Shown here: positions 10,420 through 18,805 of the stretch, in pieces
Numbering within the stretch: the first letter of the stretch is position 1
Layout: every line of letters starts with the position of its first letter
Origin: DASTCC01 sp035711465
GTDB lineage: Bacteria; Acidobacteriota; Vicinamibacteria; Vicinamibacterales; SCN-69-37
NCBI GenBank assembly: GCA_035711465.1
Contig: DASTCC010000171.1
Coordinates: forward strand, 1 to 23,204
Length of the DNA: 23,204 bases
Direction of reading: 5' to 3'
Program-made: the position numbers and the translations under genes
Notes under the pieces: generated by a model
Database searches by the model: none
Told to the model about the DNA's origin: nothing
The model's input: only the letters and a program-made list of their open reading frames with translations

Positions 10420-12869
10420 TACTCGGCCCGGAGCGCAGTGACGGGGTCCAGCCGCGCGGCGCGAAGGGCGGGCTTGAGGCTGGCGGCGACCGCGACGACG
10501 ACCAGTGCGGCGGCGGTGCCCCCGAAGGCGAGCGGGTCGATCGGCGAGACGCCGAAGAGCAGGCTGCTCACCAGTTGGCCGGCGCCGAAGGCGAGCAGGA
10601 GGCCGACCGCGCCGCCGACGATCGTCACGCGCAGGCCTTCGCCGAGCACCAGGCGGCTGACGCGCCGGGGGTCGGCGCCGAGCGCCATGCGCACGCCGAT
10701 CTCGCGCGTCCGGCTGGCGACGAGCTGGGCCGTCACGCTGTAGATGCCGATCGCCGAAAGCAGCAGCGCGAGCAGGCCGAGCGCGCCGCCGAACGATGCC
10801 GCCAGCCGCTGCGGCAGCAGGCCGAGGTCGGCGAAGCTGCGCAGCGAGGCGTAGCCGACGAGCGGCAGATTGCGATTGTAGTCGCGCAGCGCGGCGCGGA
10901 TCGGCGCCGCCAGCGCGTCCGACGAGGTCAACTGCGCGTCGCGGCGCACGAACACGCGCACGCCCGACATCGCCTGCTGCGCGTACGGCACGTAGATGAA
11001 GTTGCGCGGCTCTTCGCCGACCCAGCGGTACTTGCTGTCGCGGGCGATGCCGACGACCGTGAGCTCGTCGATCGGTTCGTTGCTGCCTTGACGGAAATCT
11101 CCCACCTCCAGCCGCTGCCCGATCGCGTTCTCGCCGGGCCACGCCGTCCGCGCGAAGCGCTCGTTGACGATCGCCACGCCCGGCGAGCCGGCGCGATCCG
11201 TCGCCGTGAACCCGCGGCCGGTGACGATGGGGATGCCGAGCACCGGCAGGTACTCGGGCGAGATCACGTTCCAGTCCGCGTCGATGCTGCCCTCCCGATC
11301 GCCGCGGCGCCGGATCGCGCCGCGCCCCATCCCCGACCCTTCGAGCGGGACGACGACGCCGAGCGCCGCCGCCGTGACCCCCGGCACCGCGGCCAGCCGC
11401 TGGCGGATCTCGTCGGCTGCTTGCGGCCAGCGCGCTTCCGGAATGCTCGCGAGGTTCAGATCGAGGCTGGCGATGTCGACGCTGTCCACCGCCATGCCGG
11501 TGTCGACGCGTGAGGCGGTCGACAACGCGTGCATGAACAGCGCCGCGATCGTGATCAGCACGCAGCCGGCGGCCATCTGCGCGGCGACGAACGCACGACG
11601 CAGGCGGCGCCGGCGCGGCGCCGACGCATCGCCCTTGAGGTCGCCGACGATGGCCGGACGCGTGCTCTGCAGCGCCGGCGCGAGACCGGTGAGCAGGCTG
11701 GCGACGAGCGCCAGCGTTCCCGTGAACAGCATCACCCGCCAGTCGAGATTCATGTCCAGCGCCACCGGGAAGGGCAGCGTCGTCAACGTGTTCGCCAGCA
11801 GCGCCGTAGTCCAGCGCGCCAGCATCAGCGACGCCGCCGCGGCGACGACGAACAGGAGCAGACTCTCGGCGAGGAGCATTCCGACGAGTGAACGGCGCGA
11901 TGCGCCGAGCGCGAGCCGCACCGCGATCTCGCGCGACCGCGACGCCGAGCGCGCCAGCATCAGGCCGGCCAGGTTCGCGCAGGCGACGACGAGCACGAGA
12001 CCCACGAGGCCCATCAGCACCGCGAGGACGATCCGCGTGAACGATCCGATCTCGCCGGGCACGCGGCTGAGCGGAAAGGCGCTGAGCCCGCGGCCCTGGT
12101 AGGCGTCCGGATACTCCGCGGCCAGCCGCGCCGCCGCCGCGTCCAGCGCCTGTCGCGCTTGCGCGAGCGTGACGTTCGGCCGGAGCCGCGCGCCCATCAC
12201 CAGCCAGGAGTTGCGCCGGCCGGTCATCAATTCCGTCGTCGGCAGCCCCGTCGCCGTCGCGGTGACCGGCAGCCAGACGTCGGGCGCGAGGAAGGTGGTG
12301 CCGCGGAACCCGCGAGCGGCGACACCGGTCACGACGAACGTCTCGCCGTTGATGGTCAGGCTCGAGCCGACCATTGCCGGATCGGCCGCATAACGACGGC
12401 GCCAGAAGGCTTCGGACAGCACCACTTTTCTCAGCGGCGTGCCGACGCGTTCCTCGCTGGCGTGAAAGAAGGCGCCGCGCTCGGGCGTGACGCCGAGCAC
12501 GTCGAAGAACCCGGCGGTCACGAGCTGCGCGTAGACCCGCTCGGCGCCGTCGCGGCTGCCGATGCTGATCGCCTCGGGCTCGAGATTTACCGCGTAGACG
12601 CCGGTGAACACGTCCGTGGTGTCCCGCACGGCCTCGAACGTCGGATACGACACCGTGTCGAAGACCCCGTCGCCCTGCGATCGTCCGATGTCGACGACGC
12701 GATCCGGCTCGGCGATGCCGGCCGGCGGCGCGACCAGCAGCGCGTTGCCGGCGGTGAAGATCGCCACGTTGGCGCCGATGCCAATCGCGAGCGACAGCAC
12801 CGCCGTGGCGGTATAGAGCGGCGTGCGCATCAGCGACCGGGAGGCGTGAATCAGCGTCGAGCGTGCCAT
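10419..12869 (-). CDS. Orphan MacB/FtsX-type duplicated ABC permease (first)
   Basis: An 816-residue inner-membrane protein of the acidobacterial duplicated orphan permease type (TIGR03434-like), built from two FtsX-like modules. Predicted membrane segments are at about 19-42, 278-303, 330-352, 378-398, 426-448, 690-716, 746-767 and 780-799. Large extracytoplasmic MacB-type domains lie at 43-277 and 449-689. Both cytoplasmic coupling motifs are present (REIAVRLALGASRR near 313 and REIGVRMALGADPRR near 722), as is the C-terminal LDPVTALRAE. It lacks the N-terminal prefix domain of the middle permease. AGGAG lies nine bases before the ATG. No ATP-binding subunit is in the window, so the energising partner and substrate are unknown; MacB relatives export peptides or lipids or act mechanically on envelope partners. 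It ends in the giant palindrome. Confidence 0.93.
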   Translation of the reverse strand: MARSTLIHASRSLMRTPLYTATAVLSLAIGIGANVAIFTAGNALLVAPPAGIAEPDRVVDIGRSQGDGVFDTVSYPTFEAVRDTTDVFTGVYAVNLEPEAISIGSRDGAERVYAQLVTAGFFDVLGVTPERGAFFHASEERVGTPLRKVVLSEAFWRRRYAADPAMVGSSLTINGETFVVTGVAARGFRGTTFLAPDVWLPVTATATGLPTTELMTGRRNSWLVMGARLRPNVTLAQARQALDAAAARLAAEYPDAYQGRGLSAFPLSRVPGEIGSFTRIVLAVLMGLVGLVLVVACANLAGLMLARSASRSREIAVRLALGASRRSLVGMLLAESLLLFVVAAAASLMLARWTTALLANTLTTLPFPVALDMNLDWRVMLFTGTLALVASLLTGLAPALQSTRPAIVGDLKGDASAPRRRRLRRAFVAAQMAAGCVLITIAALFMHALSTASRVDTGMAVDSVDIASLDLNLASIPEARWPQAADEIRQRLAAVPGVTAAALGVVVPLEGSGMGRGAIRRRGDREGSIDADWNVISPEYLPVLGIPIVTGRGFTATDRAGSPGVAIVNERFARTAWPGENAIGQRLEVGDFRQGSNEPIDELTVVGIARDSKYRWVGEEPRNFIYVPYAQQAMSGVRVFVRRDAQLTSSDALAAPIRAALRDYNRNLPLVGYASLRSFADLGLLPQRLAASFGGALGLLALLLSAIGIYSVTAQLVASRTREIGVRMALGADPRRVSRLVLGEGLRVTIVGGAVGLLLAFGAGQLVSSLLFGVSPIDPLAFGGTAAALVVVAVAASLKPALRAARLDPVTALRAE

Positions 12870-12936
12870 CGGGTTGAGCTCCTGGCGGTATTACGGGTGG
12901 GCCGGCGGCGGGTTAACGGCCGACCGCCGCCCGCGT

Positions 12937-13046
12937 CGGTGTCTTTCTGACCGGTGAGGGGGCCAGTCCCACGTCGTAAACGGGACAGGCCCGGTGTCTT
13001 TCTAACCGGTGAGGGGGCCAGTCCCACTTCGTCAACGGGACAGGCC
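12937..13046. repeat. Two tandem 55-base hairpin units
   Basis: 12937-12991 and 12992-13046 are direct repeats of 55 bases differing at three positions. Each contains a hairpin: 12960-12970 with 12982-12992, and 13014-13025 with 13037-13048. The arms read gggccagtccc and gggacaggccc, paired except for one central mismatch, with an 11-base loop. Two of the three differences fall in the loops. The form is that of a REP-like palindromic repeat in tandem. No associated transposase is in the window. Confidence 0.88.
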
Positions 13047-13202
13047 CCCTTTCTTCCTTACCTCGTCGGGGGTTTCCTTTCTAAGGGGCTCGGTCTTCGA
13101 GGTTGGCGCTTTGGTCTGCGTCTCTGATCCGCATGTCCTTTCGCCGCCCGCCGGCCGCCGCCCGCAGACCGATTCCAGTAGCCACGCTTCCCCTTCCCTG
13201 GT

Positions 13203-13210
13203 AAGGTGAG
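13203..13210 (+). promoter_or_regulatory. Shine-Dalgarno site deciding the PadR start
   Basis: AAGGTGAG lies just before the ATG at 13215; AAGG has an eight-base spacer. It supports 13215 over the in-frame GTG at 13206, which would overlap this site and has no ribosome binding site of its own. Confidence 0.6.
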
Positions 13211-13214
13211 CAGC

Positions 13215-13544
13215 ATGGCTGCCGACCCCATGGACCTGCTCCAGGGCACGCTCGACGTGCTCATCCTGCGATCGCTGGCCGATCGGCCGCGGCATGGCTA
13301 CGACGTCTCGCGCTGGGTTCGCGAGCGTACCGACGGGACGCTGCGGATTGAAGACGCGCCGCTCTACAAGGCGCTGCGCCGGCTCGAGCATGCCGATTGC
13401 CTCACCGCCGAGTGGGGCGTGTCGGAGTCCAACCGCCGTGCGCGCTACTACCGGCTCACGCCGACGGGGCGCAAGCGGCTTCGCGAAGAGGAATCGGCCT
13501 GGCGCCGCTACGCCGATGCCGTCTTCCAGGTGTTGAAGCCGTGA
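13215..13544 (+). CDS. PadR-family transcriptional regulator
   Basis: A 109-residue winged-helix regulator. The family opening is clear (DLLQGTLDVLILRSLADRP, residues 7-25), followed by the HGYDVSRWV recognition region, PLYKALRRLEHADCL (about 49-63), and the wing RARYYRLTPTGRKRL (about 75-89). Small PadR proteins of this kind directly precede duplicated orphan permeases in Acidobacteriota and are presumed to be ligand-responsive repressors of the permease operon. Its TGA overlaps the GTG start of the permease (GTGA, 13541-13544), so the two are translationally coupled and made together. No clear palindromic operator is visible upstream apart from the repeat hairpins. Confidence 0.93.
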   Translation: MAADPMDLLQGTLDVLILRSLADRPRHGYDVSRWVRERTDGTLRIEDAPLYKALRRLEHADCLTAEWGVSESNRRARYYRLTPTGRKRLREEESAWRRYADAVFQVLKP

Positions 13545-16207
13545 CGTTCGGACGCCGCCGAGACGACGTGCGTGATGACGTGGACGCCGAGGTCGCGTCG
13601 CATCTCGAGGCGCGCACCGAGTCGTTGATGGCTTCGGGCCTCTCCGAGACCGAGGCCCGCGCCCAGGCCGAACGCGAGTTCGGCGACATCGACGACGCCC
13701 GCCGCTATATGAGCCGCATCAGCCTGCGCACCGACACCGCCCGGCGACGGAGGGACTACGTGGGAGACTTTCGTCAGGACGTCAGATACGCGCTGCGCCG
13801 CCTGATCGCGGCGCCCGCGTTCACCGCCACCGGCATCCTCACCCTCGCGCTCGGCATCGGCGCGACCACGGCCATTTTCTCGATCGTCTACGGCGTGCTG
13901 TTCCGGCCGCTGCCGTTTGCCGATCCTGATCGCCTTTACACGATCTACTCGGCGAATCGAACCGCCAACTCGTTCGAGGCCTCGGTGTCGTCGGTGGACA
14001 TCGACGACTGGCGGGCGATGCGGCGCGACATCGAGGATCTCGGCGGCGTTCTGTATCTCTCGGGATCGACCGGTGTCGATCTCATCGGCCGCGGCGATCC
14101 GCGCCGCATCCCCGCCGCCTACGTCACGCCCGGTTATTTCGAGACGCTCCGGCTGGTTCCCGTCGTCGGCAGGCTGCCGCGCGAGGACGAGATGGTCCGC
14201 GGCGGCAACGACAAGGTGCTGATGCTCTCGCACGAATTCTGGCGGCGCGAGTTCGGCGGCGTCGGCGACGTCGTCGGGACGTCGATCAACATCGGCGCGA
14301 CGCCGCACCTGGTCCTCGGGGTGCTGCCCGCGTCGATGCGGTATCCGGCCGACGACATCGCGGTCTACATTCCGTGGTCGTCGGTCCCGGACACGAGCAC
14401 GCCGCACATCCGTCCGGTGCGCCTCATGGACGTCGTCGCCCGCGCGAAGCCGGGTGTGACCCAGGCGATGGTCGAAGCGGAGATGACGACGATCACCAGA
14501 CGGCTCGCGGATCAGTATCCGGAGAACCGGAACTGGGACGGCGCGACGGTCGTGCCGCTCGCGCGCACGGTCTCCGGATCCGTTCGTGACGCGCTGCTGG
14601 TGCTGCTCGGCGCCGTCGGTCTGGTGCTGCTGATGGCGGCGGCCAACGTCGCCGCACTGCAGGTCGCCCGTGCGTCGACGCGCGGACGCGAGCTCGCGGT
14701 CCGTCTCGCCCTCGGCGCCCGGCGCGGGCGCCTCGTGCGTCAGCTGCTCACCGAGAGTCTCGTGCTCTCGCTAGTCGGCTGCCTGGTCGGCGTCGGCCTG
14801 GCCTTCGTGCTCGTCCGCGGCCTGCTCGCGCTCGCGGCGGGCCAGCTGCCGCGGAGCGGTGAGGTCGGCATCGATCTCGCCGCGATCGTCTTCGCCGTGG
14901 CCGTGTCGCTGGTTACCGGTCTCGTGTTCGGCCTGGCACCGGCGCTGCGGGCGATGGGCGCCGATCCGCATCGGGCTCTGGGCGCCGGTGCGCGCGGCGC
15001 GGTCGGCGCCGATTCGCAGCGGCTGCGCAACGGTCTGGTCGTCGCCGAAGTCGCGGTGGCGCTGATGCTCGTCGTCGGCGCCGGACTCATGAGCCGGACG
15101 TTCATCGCGCTGATGAACGTCGATCCTGGATTCAATCCGGATGGCCTCGTCGCGGTTCAGTTCACGATCAACCCCGACCGCCACGCGGCGCCGCCCGATC
15201 CGTCGCTGCCCGGGTATCGGGGCTATATGGCGGTCTACCGGGAGATCATCGACAAGGTGCGGACGCTGCCGGGCGTCGCGAGCGCCGCGGCGGTCAAGAA
15301 CGCGCCGTTCCGCGGCAACGGCGAGGGCAACGGCTTCACGATCGCGGGCCGCCCGGTGCCGGCCGGCCAGGACGCGCCGACGGCCAGGGTGATTCACGTG
15401 AGCGACGGCTACTTCCAGACCATCGGCGCGCGCGTCGTCGACGGCCGCGAGTACACGCCGCGCGATCGCGCCGGCGCGCCGCTGGTGCTCGTCGTCAACG
15501 AAGCCTTCGGCCGCCAGTTCTTCCCGGGCGAGCGCGTCGTCGGCCAGCGTCTCCAGTTCGGGCAAACCCAGGTCGAAATCGTCGGCGTCGTCAACGACAT
15601 CCGCCAGGTGGCGATGGCGCAGCCGGCACGGCCGACGATCTACATGTCGAACCTCCAGAACGGACGCGTGCAGACGACGATCGTGGCGCGGACGGCGGGC
15701 GATCCGATGTCGGTCGTGCCGGCGATTCGCGAGGCGATCTGGTCGATCGACAAGGATCAGCCGATCACCGACGTCTACACGTTCCGCGATTCGATCGCGC
15801 GCGCGATGGCACGGCCGCGGCTGCTGGTGGTGCTGCTCGGCGGCTTCGGCATCGTCGGCCTGCTGCTCGGCGCGATCGGCATCTACGGCGTGCTCGCGGC
15901 GCTGGTCAATCAGCGCCAGCGCGAGATCGGCGTCCGCATCGCTCTCGGCGCCCGGCCGTCCGACGTGCTCGGCCTCGTCGTCCGCCGAGGTCTGATGTTG
16001 ACAATCGCGGGCCTGTCGATCGGCCTCGCTGGCGCGTGGGGCCTGAGTCGATTCCTCGCCGCGGTGCTGTACGGCGTCGAGCCGACCGATCCGGCGACGT
16101 TCGCGGGAGTGACCGCGATCCTGACGCTGGCCGCGCTGCTCGCAAGCTGGATCCCGGCACAGCGCGCGGCCAGGGTCGATCCGGTCGATGCATTGAGGGC
16201 CGAGTAG
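13541..16207 (+). CDS. Orphan duplicated ABC permease with N-terminal prefix domain (second)
   Basis: An 888-residue inner-membrane protein of the same orphan permease type. The GTG at 13541 is preferred: it overlaps the PadR stop, has AGGTG about eight bases upstream, and gives the expected N-terminal cytoplasmic prefix domain (about 1-60, helical, with SGLSETEARAQAEREFGD) that accompanies PadR-linked members. Predicted membrane segments are at about 95-118, 348-373, 401-429, 447-468, 496-519, 760-788, 818-838 and 853-872, with two extracytoplasmic MacB-type domains between them. Coupling motifs are RELAVRLALGARRG near 383 and REIGVRIALGARPSD near 794; the C-terminus is RVDPVDALRAE. No ATPase gene is nearby. 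It ends 16 bases from the convergent third permease. The prefix domain may carry a regulatory contact, but that is inference. Confidence 0.93.
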   Translation: MTFGRRRDDVRDDVDAEVASHLEARTESLMASGLSETEARAQAEREFGDIDDARRYMSRISLRTDTARRRRDYVGDFRQDVRYALRRLIAAPAFTATGILTLALGIGATTAIFSIVYGVLFRPLPFADPDRLYTIYSANRTANSFEASVSSVDIDDWRAMRRDIEDLGGVLYLSGSTGVDLIGRGDPRRIPAAYVTPGYFETLRLVPVVGRLPREDEMVRGGNDKVLMLSHEFWRREFGGVGDVVGTSINIGATPHLVLGVLPASMRYPADDIAVYIPWSSVPDTSTPHIRPVRLMDVVARAKPGVTQAMVEAEMTTITRRLADQYPENRNWDGATVVPLARTVSGSVRDALLVLLGAVGLVLLMAAANVAALQVARASTRGRELAVRLALGARRGRLVRQLLTESLVLSLVGCLVGVGLAFVLVRGLLALAAGQLPRSGEVGIDLAAIVFAVAVSLVTGLVFGLAPALRAMGADPHRALGAGARGAVGADSQRLRNGLVVAEVAVALMLVVGAGLMSRTFIALMNVDPGFNPDGLVAVQFTINPDRHAAPPDPSLPGYRGYMAVYREIIDKVRTLPGVASAAAVKNAPFRGNGEGNGFTIAGRPVPAGQDAPTARVIHVSDGYFQTIGARVVDGREYTPRDRAGAPLVLVVNEAFGRQFFPGERVVGQRLQFGQTQVEIVGVVNDIRQVAMAQPARPTIYMSNLQNGRVQTTIVARTAGDPMSVVPAIREAIWSIDKDQPITDVYTFRDSIARAMARPRLLVVLLGGFGIVGLLLGAIGIYGVLAALVNQRQREIGVRIALGARPSDVLGLVVRRGLMLTIAGLSIGLAGAWGLSRFLAAVLYGVEPTDPATFAGVTAILTLAALLASWIPAQRAARVDPVDALRAE

Positions 16208-16223
16208 ATCGGCCTGCCCGCAG

Positions 16224-18653
16224 TCAGTCCTCGCGCAGCACTCTCGCGAGCTCGACGTTCCCCGCGCGCGTCGCGGGCTTCAACGTGACCGCGATCGCGA
16301 GCAGCAGCAGGGTCGCGGAGACGGCGACGAGCGTCGTCACGTCCATCGGCTGCACTTGAAAGAGCAGCGCGCGGATGGTGCTTGCGCCGAGCCACGCGAG
16401 GGCGAGGCCTGCGGCGAGGCCGAGGCCAACGAGCGTCACCGTCTCTCGCAGGATGATTCCGCCGAGCTGTACCCGGCTGGCGCCAAGGGCGGCGCGGATG
16501 CCCATCTCGCGGCGGCGGATGCCGGCCATCGACTCGGCCATCACGTAGATGCCGAGAATCGTCAGCAGCGCGGCGAGCGTGCCGAGCGCGCTCATTACCG
16601 TGGCGCCGAAGCGCTGCGGGCCCATCTGCGCGAGCAGACTGTCGTCGATTGAACGCAGCACCGGCGGCGTCACCGCCGGATCGATCGCGTTGATTGCGGC
16701 CACGACCTCGCGCGCGGCGGCGGCGGCATCACCGCGGGCGCGAATCACAGCCTCCCGTCCGGTCCCCGCGTCGCTCTGCGCGCGCGGAAAGTACATGACC
16801 AGCGGCTGCAACGCACGGACGCTGGTGATGACATCGGGCACCACGCCGACCACCTCCATGACGTCGGCGGGTTGGCCGATGCGACGGAACGGCATCGTCA
16901 CTCGTCGGCCGAGCCCGTCTCCGCCAGAGGCGAGCGCGCGGCCCAGAGACTCGGTGACAATCGCCACGCGTGGTGCGCCTTCGCCATCGGCCGTGGTGAA
17001 GTTGCGACCGCGAACGACTGGCAACCCGATCGTCGGGAAGTAGGCTTCGTCGATCACCGAAAAATCGACCGCCGATGCGAACCGGCGGCTCGCGCCGTCG
17101 ACGGTCATCGCTCCGCCCATCGATCCGCGCCGTTCGACGAACGACAACGACTCGATCGTCGCGCTCGCGCCGAGTCTCGCGCGCAGTTCGTCGAAAAACG
17201 CGGATGCGCGCTCGGGCGAGTAGCCGAATCCCGAGAGTTGCAGATTGCCCGAGACCAGGCGGCTGGTGGCAAAACGGGGATTCAGGCTGAGCGCCGCGGT
17301 GAGACTGCGGGCGAAGAGCATCGCTCCCGTGAGCAGCACCAGGGCGACCGCCACTTGTGTCGTGACCAGCAAGGCCCGGGTGCGTCTCCGGCTCAACGAC
17401 GGCGTGGCGCCGGACCGCGAGCGCAGGACGTCGGCGATGTTCGCGGTGAGCCCGAACGCCCCCGCGACCAGCGCGATGATCGCGGTCGCCGCGGCCGCGG
17501 CCGCCGCGGCCGCCGTCAGCACCTGGCGATCGACGCCGAGACTCAGCAAGTCGATCTCGACTCGTCCCGGCAGCTGGTATGCGCGGATCCCTGTGAAGAA
17601 GAGCTGCGCGAGCGGGATGGCGACGAGCGCCCCGGCGGCGGCCAGCAGCGCGCCTTCAATCGCGATCCCCAGGCCCAACGTCGATCGCGACGCGCCGAGC
17701 GCCAGGCACATTGCCAGCTCGCCGCGCCGCGCTTCGGTGCGGATGAGCAGGAGCATGCCGACCGTGAGACAGCCGATCAGCAGCAGCAGCACGACCGTTC
17801 CGGTGAGCAGCCGCGTGAACTGGCTCATGCCATCACGCGCGGCTTCGGGAATCGCCGCGACCGCGACCGGCGTGAGCTCGAACGTGGCCTGCCGCCGCGC
17901 GAAGGCGGGATCGGCTGCCGCGACCCGCGCGATCGTGGCCTCGATGCCCGAGTCCGTCCGCAGGCGGCCGGCGACGCGGATCCAGGACGAGGGCGAGGTC
18001 CGTTGTGTCGGATCCGCGAAGTAATTGATCGCCGGATTTCCGACGGTCGCGAGCGACGAGATGGTCATGAACATCGTCGGCGCGGCGCTGAGATCCAGAC
18101 CGCGGAACGCCGGCGGCGCGACGCCGATGACCGTGGTCGGGACGTTGCCGACCGTGATCTGTCGGCCGACGACCGAAAGGTCCGCATCGAACCCGGTTCG
18201 CCAGAACCGATCGGACAGAATCGCGACCGGAGCCGCGCCCCGGACGTCGTCAGCGGCGTTGAACTCACGGCCCAACGCGACGGGGACGCCGAGCGCGGAG
18301 AAGTACTCGTGGTTGGCGAACAAGATGTCACGCCGCTCCGGATAGCTGCCCGTGCCAACCATGAGCGGCCACGTGCCGCCGGCAGCAAGGCTTCCGAAGG
18401 CCCCACTGGCCCGCAGGTTCTCGTACTCGGGGAAAAGGAACGACTGCGACCGGACGATTTCGCCGGCCCGGTCGCGCGTCTGCTGCACCACCGACATCAA
18501 CCGATCCGGCGCCGTTACCGGCAGCGGATTGACAACGAGCGCCGAGAACAGCGACCAGGTGGCGGCCGCGGCGCCGATCGCACAGCCGAGCGTCACGATG
18601 GAAACGAAGGTCGCGGCCTTGCGATGGAGCAGCCGGCGGAGGGCAAAGCGCAC
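16224..18653 (-). CDS. Orphan duplicated ABC permease, divergent member (third)
   Basis: An 809-residue inner-membrane protein with the same two-module plan. Predicted membrane segments are at about 14-38, 281-304, 328-352, 378-402, 428-448, 683-706, 736-757 and 769-789. It is more divergent than the other two: the first coupling motif reads GELAMCLALGASRS (about 311-324), the second REMGIRAALGASR (about 715-727), and the C-terminus is NVELARVLRED instead of the usual DPVxALRAE. The fourth membrane segment begins with nine consecutive alanines (381-389). The GTG at 18653 is chosen because GAGG lies five bases upstream; the longer reading frame from 18803 passes through a palindromic repeat and gives an implausible Ala/Pro/Arg leader. 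No ATPase partner is nearby. Loss of standard motifs could mean altered coupling. Confidence 0.9.
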   Translation of the reverse strand: MRFALRRLLHRKAATFVSIVTLGCAIGAAAATWSLFSALVVNPLPVTAPDRLMSVVQQTRDRAGEIVRSQSFLFPEYENLRASGAFGSLAAGGTWPLMVGTGSYPERRDILFANHEYFSALGVPVALGREFNAADDVRGAAPVAILSDRFWRTGFDADLSVVGRQITVGNVPTTVIGVAPPAFRGLDLSAAPTMFMTISSLATVGNPAINYFADPTQRTSPSSWIRVAGRLRTDSGIEATIARVAAADPAFARRQATFELTPVAVAAIPEAARDGMSQFTRLLTGTVVLLLLIGCLTVGMLLLIRTEARRGELAMCLALGASRSTLGLGIAIEGALLAAAGALVAIPLAQLFFTGIRAYQLPGRVEIDLLSLGVDRQVLTAAAAAAAAATAIIALVAGAFGLTANIADVLRSRSGATPSLSRRRTRALLVTTQVAVALVLLTGAMLFARSLTAALSLNPRFATSRLVSGNLQLSGFGYSPERASAFFDELRARLGASATIESLSFVERRGSMGGAMTVDGASRRFASAVDFSVIDEAYFPTIGLPVVRGRNFTTADGEGAPRVAIVTESLGRALASGGDGLGRRVTMPFRRIGQPADVMEVVGVVPDVITSVRALQPLVMYFPRAQSDAGTGREAVIRARGDAAAAAREVVAAINAIDPAVTPPVLRSIDDSLLAQMGPQRFGATVMSALGTLAALLTILGIYVMAESMAGIRRREMGIRAALGASRVQLGGIILRETVTLVGLGLAAGLALAWLGASTIRALLFQVQPMDVTTLVAVSATLLLLAIAVTLKPATRAGNVELARVLRED

Positions 18654-18658
18654 TGGGA

Positions 18659-18662
18659 CCTC
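18659..18662 (-). promoter_or_regulatory. Shine-Dalgarno site deciding the third permease start
   Basis: GAGG on the minus strand, five bases before the GTG at 18653. It supports this start over in-frame upstream codons that would translate the adjacent palindromic repeat. Confidence 0.6.
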
Positions 18663-18713
18663 GCTTGGTGTCGTGTAAAAGACGCCGCTGGTGGGCGGGC
18701 GGTTGGATGCTCT

Positions 18714-18789
18714 GGCGGCAGGCTTCGGGCTGCAGGCCGCAGGAAAGACAAGGTGAACGGCCGCAGCTCGCAACCCGCAGCCTGCCGCC
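18714..18789. repeat. GC-rich imperfect inverted repeat
   Basis: The left arm (18714-18743, beginning ggcggcaggcttcgggctgc) is matched by the reverse complement of the right arm (about 18761-18789) with a few substitutions and a small indel. The 17-base centre is lower in GC. The words ggcttcgggctgc and ggctgcgggttgc show a GGCTGC-like unit. It lies in the 152-base gap between the divergent third permease and the DUF3891 gene and ends five bases before the DUF3891 -10-like hexamer. Confidence 0.7.
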
Positions 18790-18793
18790 TTGG

Positions 18794-18799
18794 TATTCT
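18794..18799 (+). promoter_or_regulatory. -10-like element, possible leaderless start of DUF3891
   Basis: TATTCT (four of six matches to TATAAT) ends six bases before the ATG at 18806, with no Shine-Dalgarno sequence in between. This spacing would place the transcription start at or next to the start codon. Confidence 0.45.
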
Positions 18800-18805
18800 G
18801 CAACC

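Larger units (their letters stand above)
12870..13214. other. Divergent intergenic region of the permease and PadR genes
   Basis: This 345-base gap separates the minus-strand permease from the plus-strand PadR gene. It contains the permease Shine-Dalgarno site (12879-12883), the tandem 55-base hairpin units (12937-13046), a C/T-rich then G-rich stretch (13047-13095), and the PadR ribosome binding site. Both promoters should lie here, but I find no hexamer pair good enough to call. No coding frame here is credible. Confidence 0.6.

Noticed and set aside
10221..11513. Plus-strand open frame running from the GGTTCC palindrome into the permease antisense
   Set aside because: Its first part translates the repeat as Pro/Arg/Asn words and the rest mirrors the permease. 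There is no ribosome binding site or domain.
9060..12869. VWFA-related gene and first permease as one operon
   Set aside because: They are on the same strand but separated by 399 bases including a giant palindrome that should block or terminate transcription.
12937..13046. CRISPR mini-array
   Set aside because: There are only two directly adjacent units with no variable spacer and no cas genes in the window.
18654..18803. 50-residue N-terminal extension of the third permease
   Set aside because: It reads through a palindromic repeat, gives an Ala/Pro/Arg leader, and lacks a ribosome binding site, whereas GTG 18653 has one and fits the family start.
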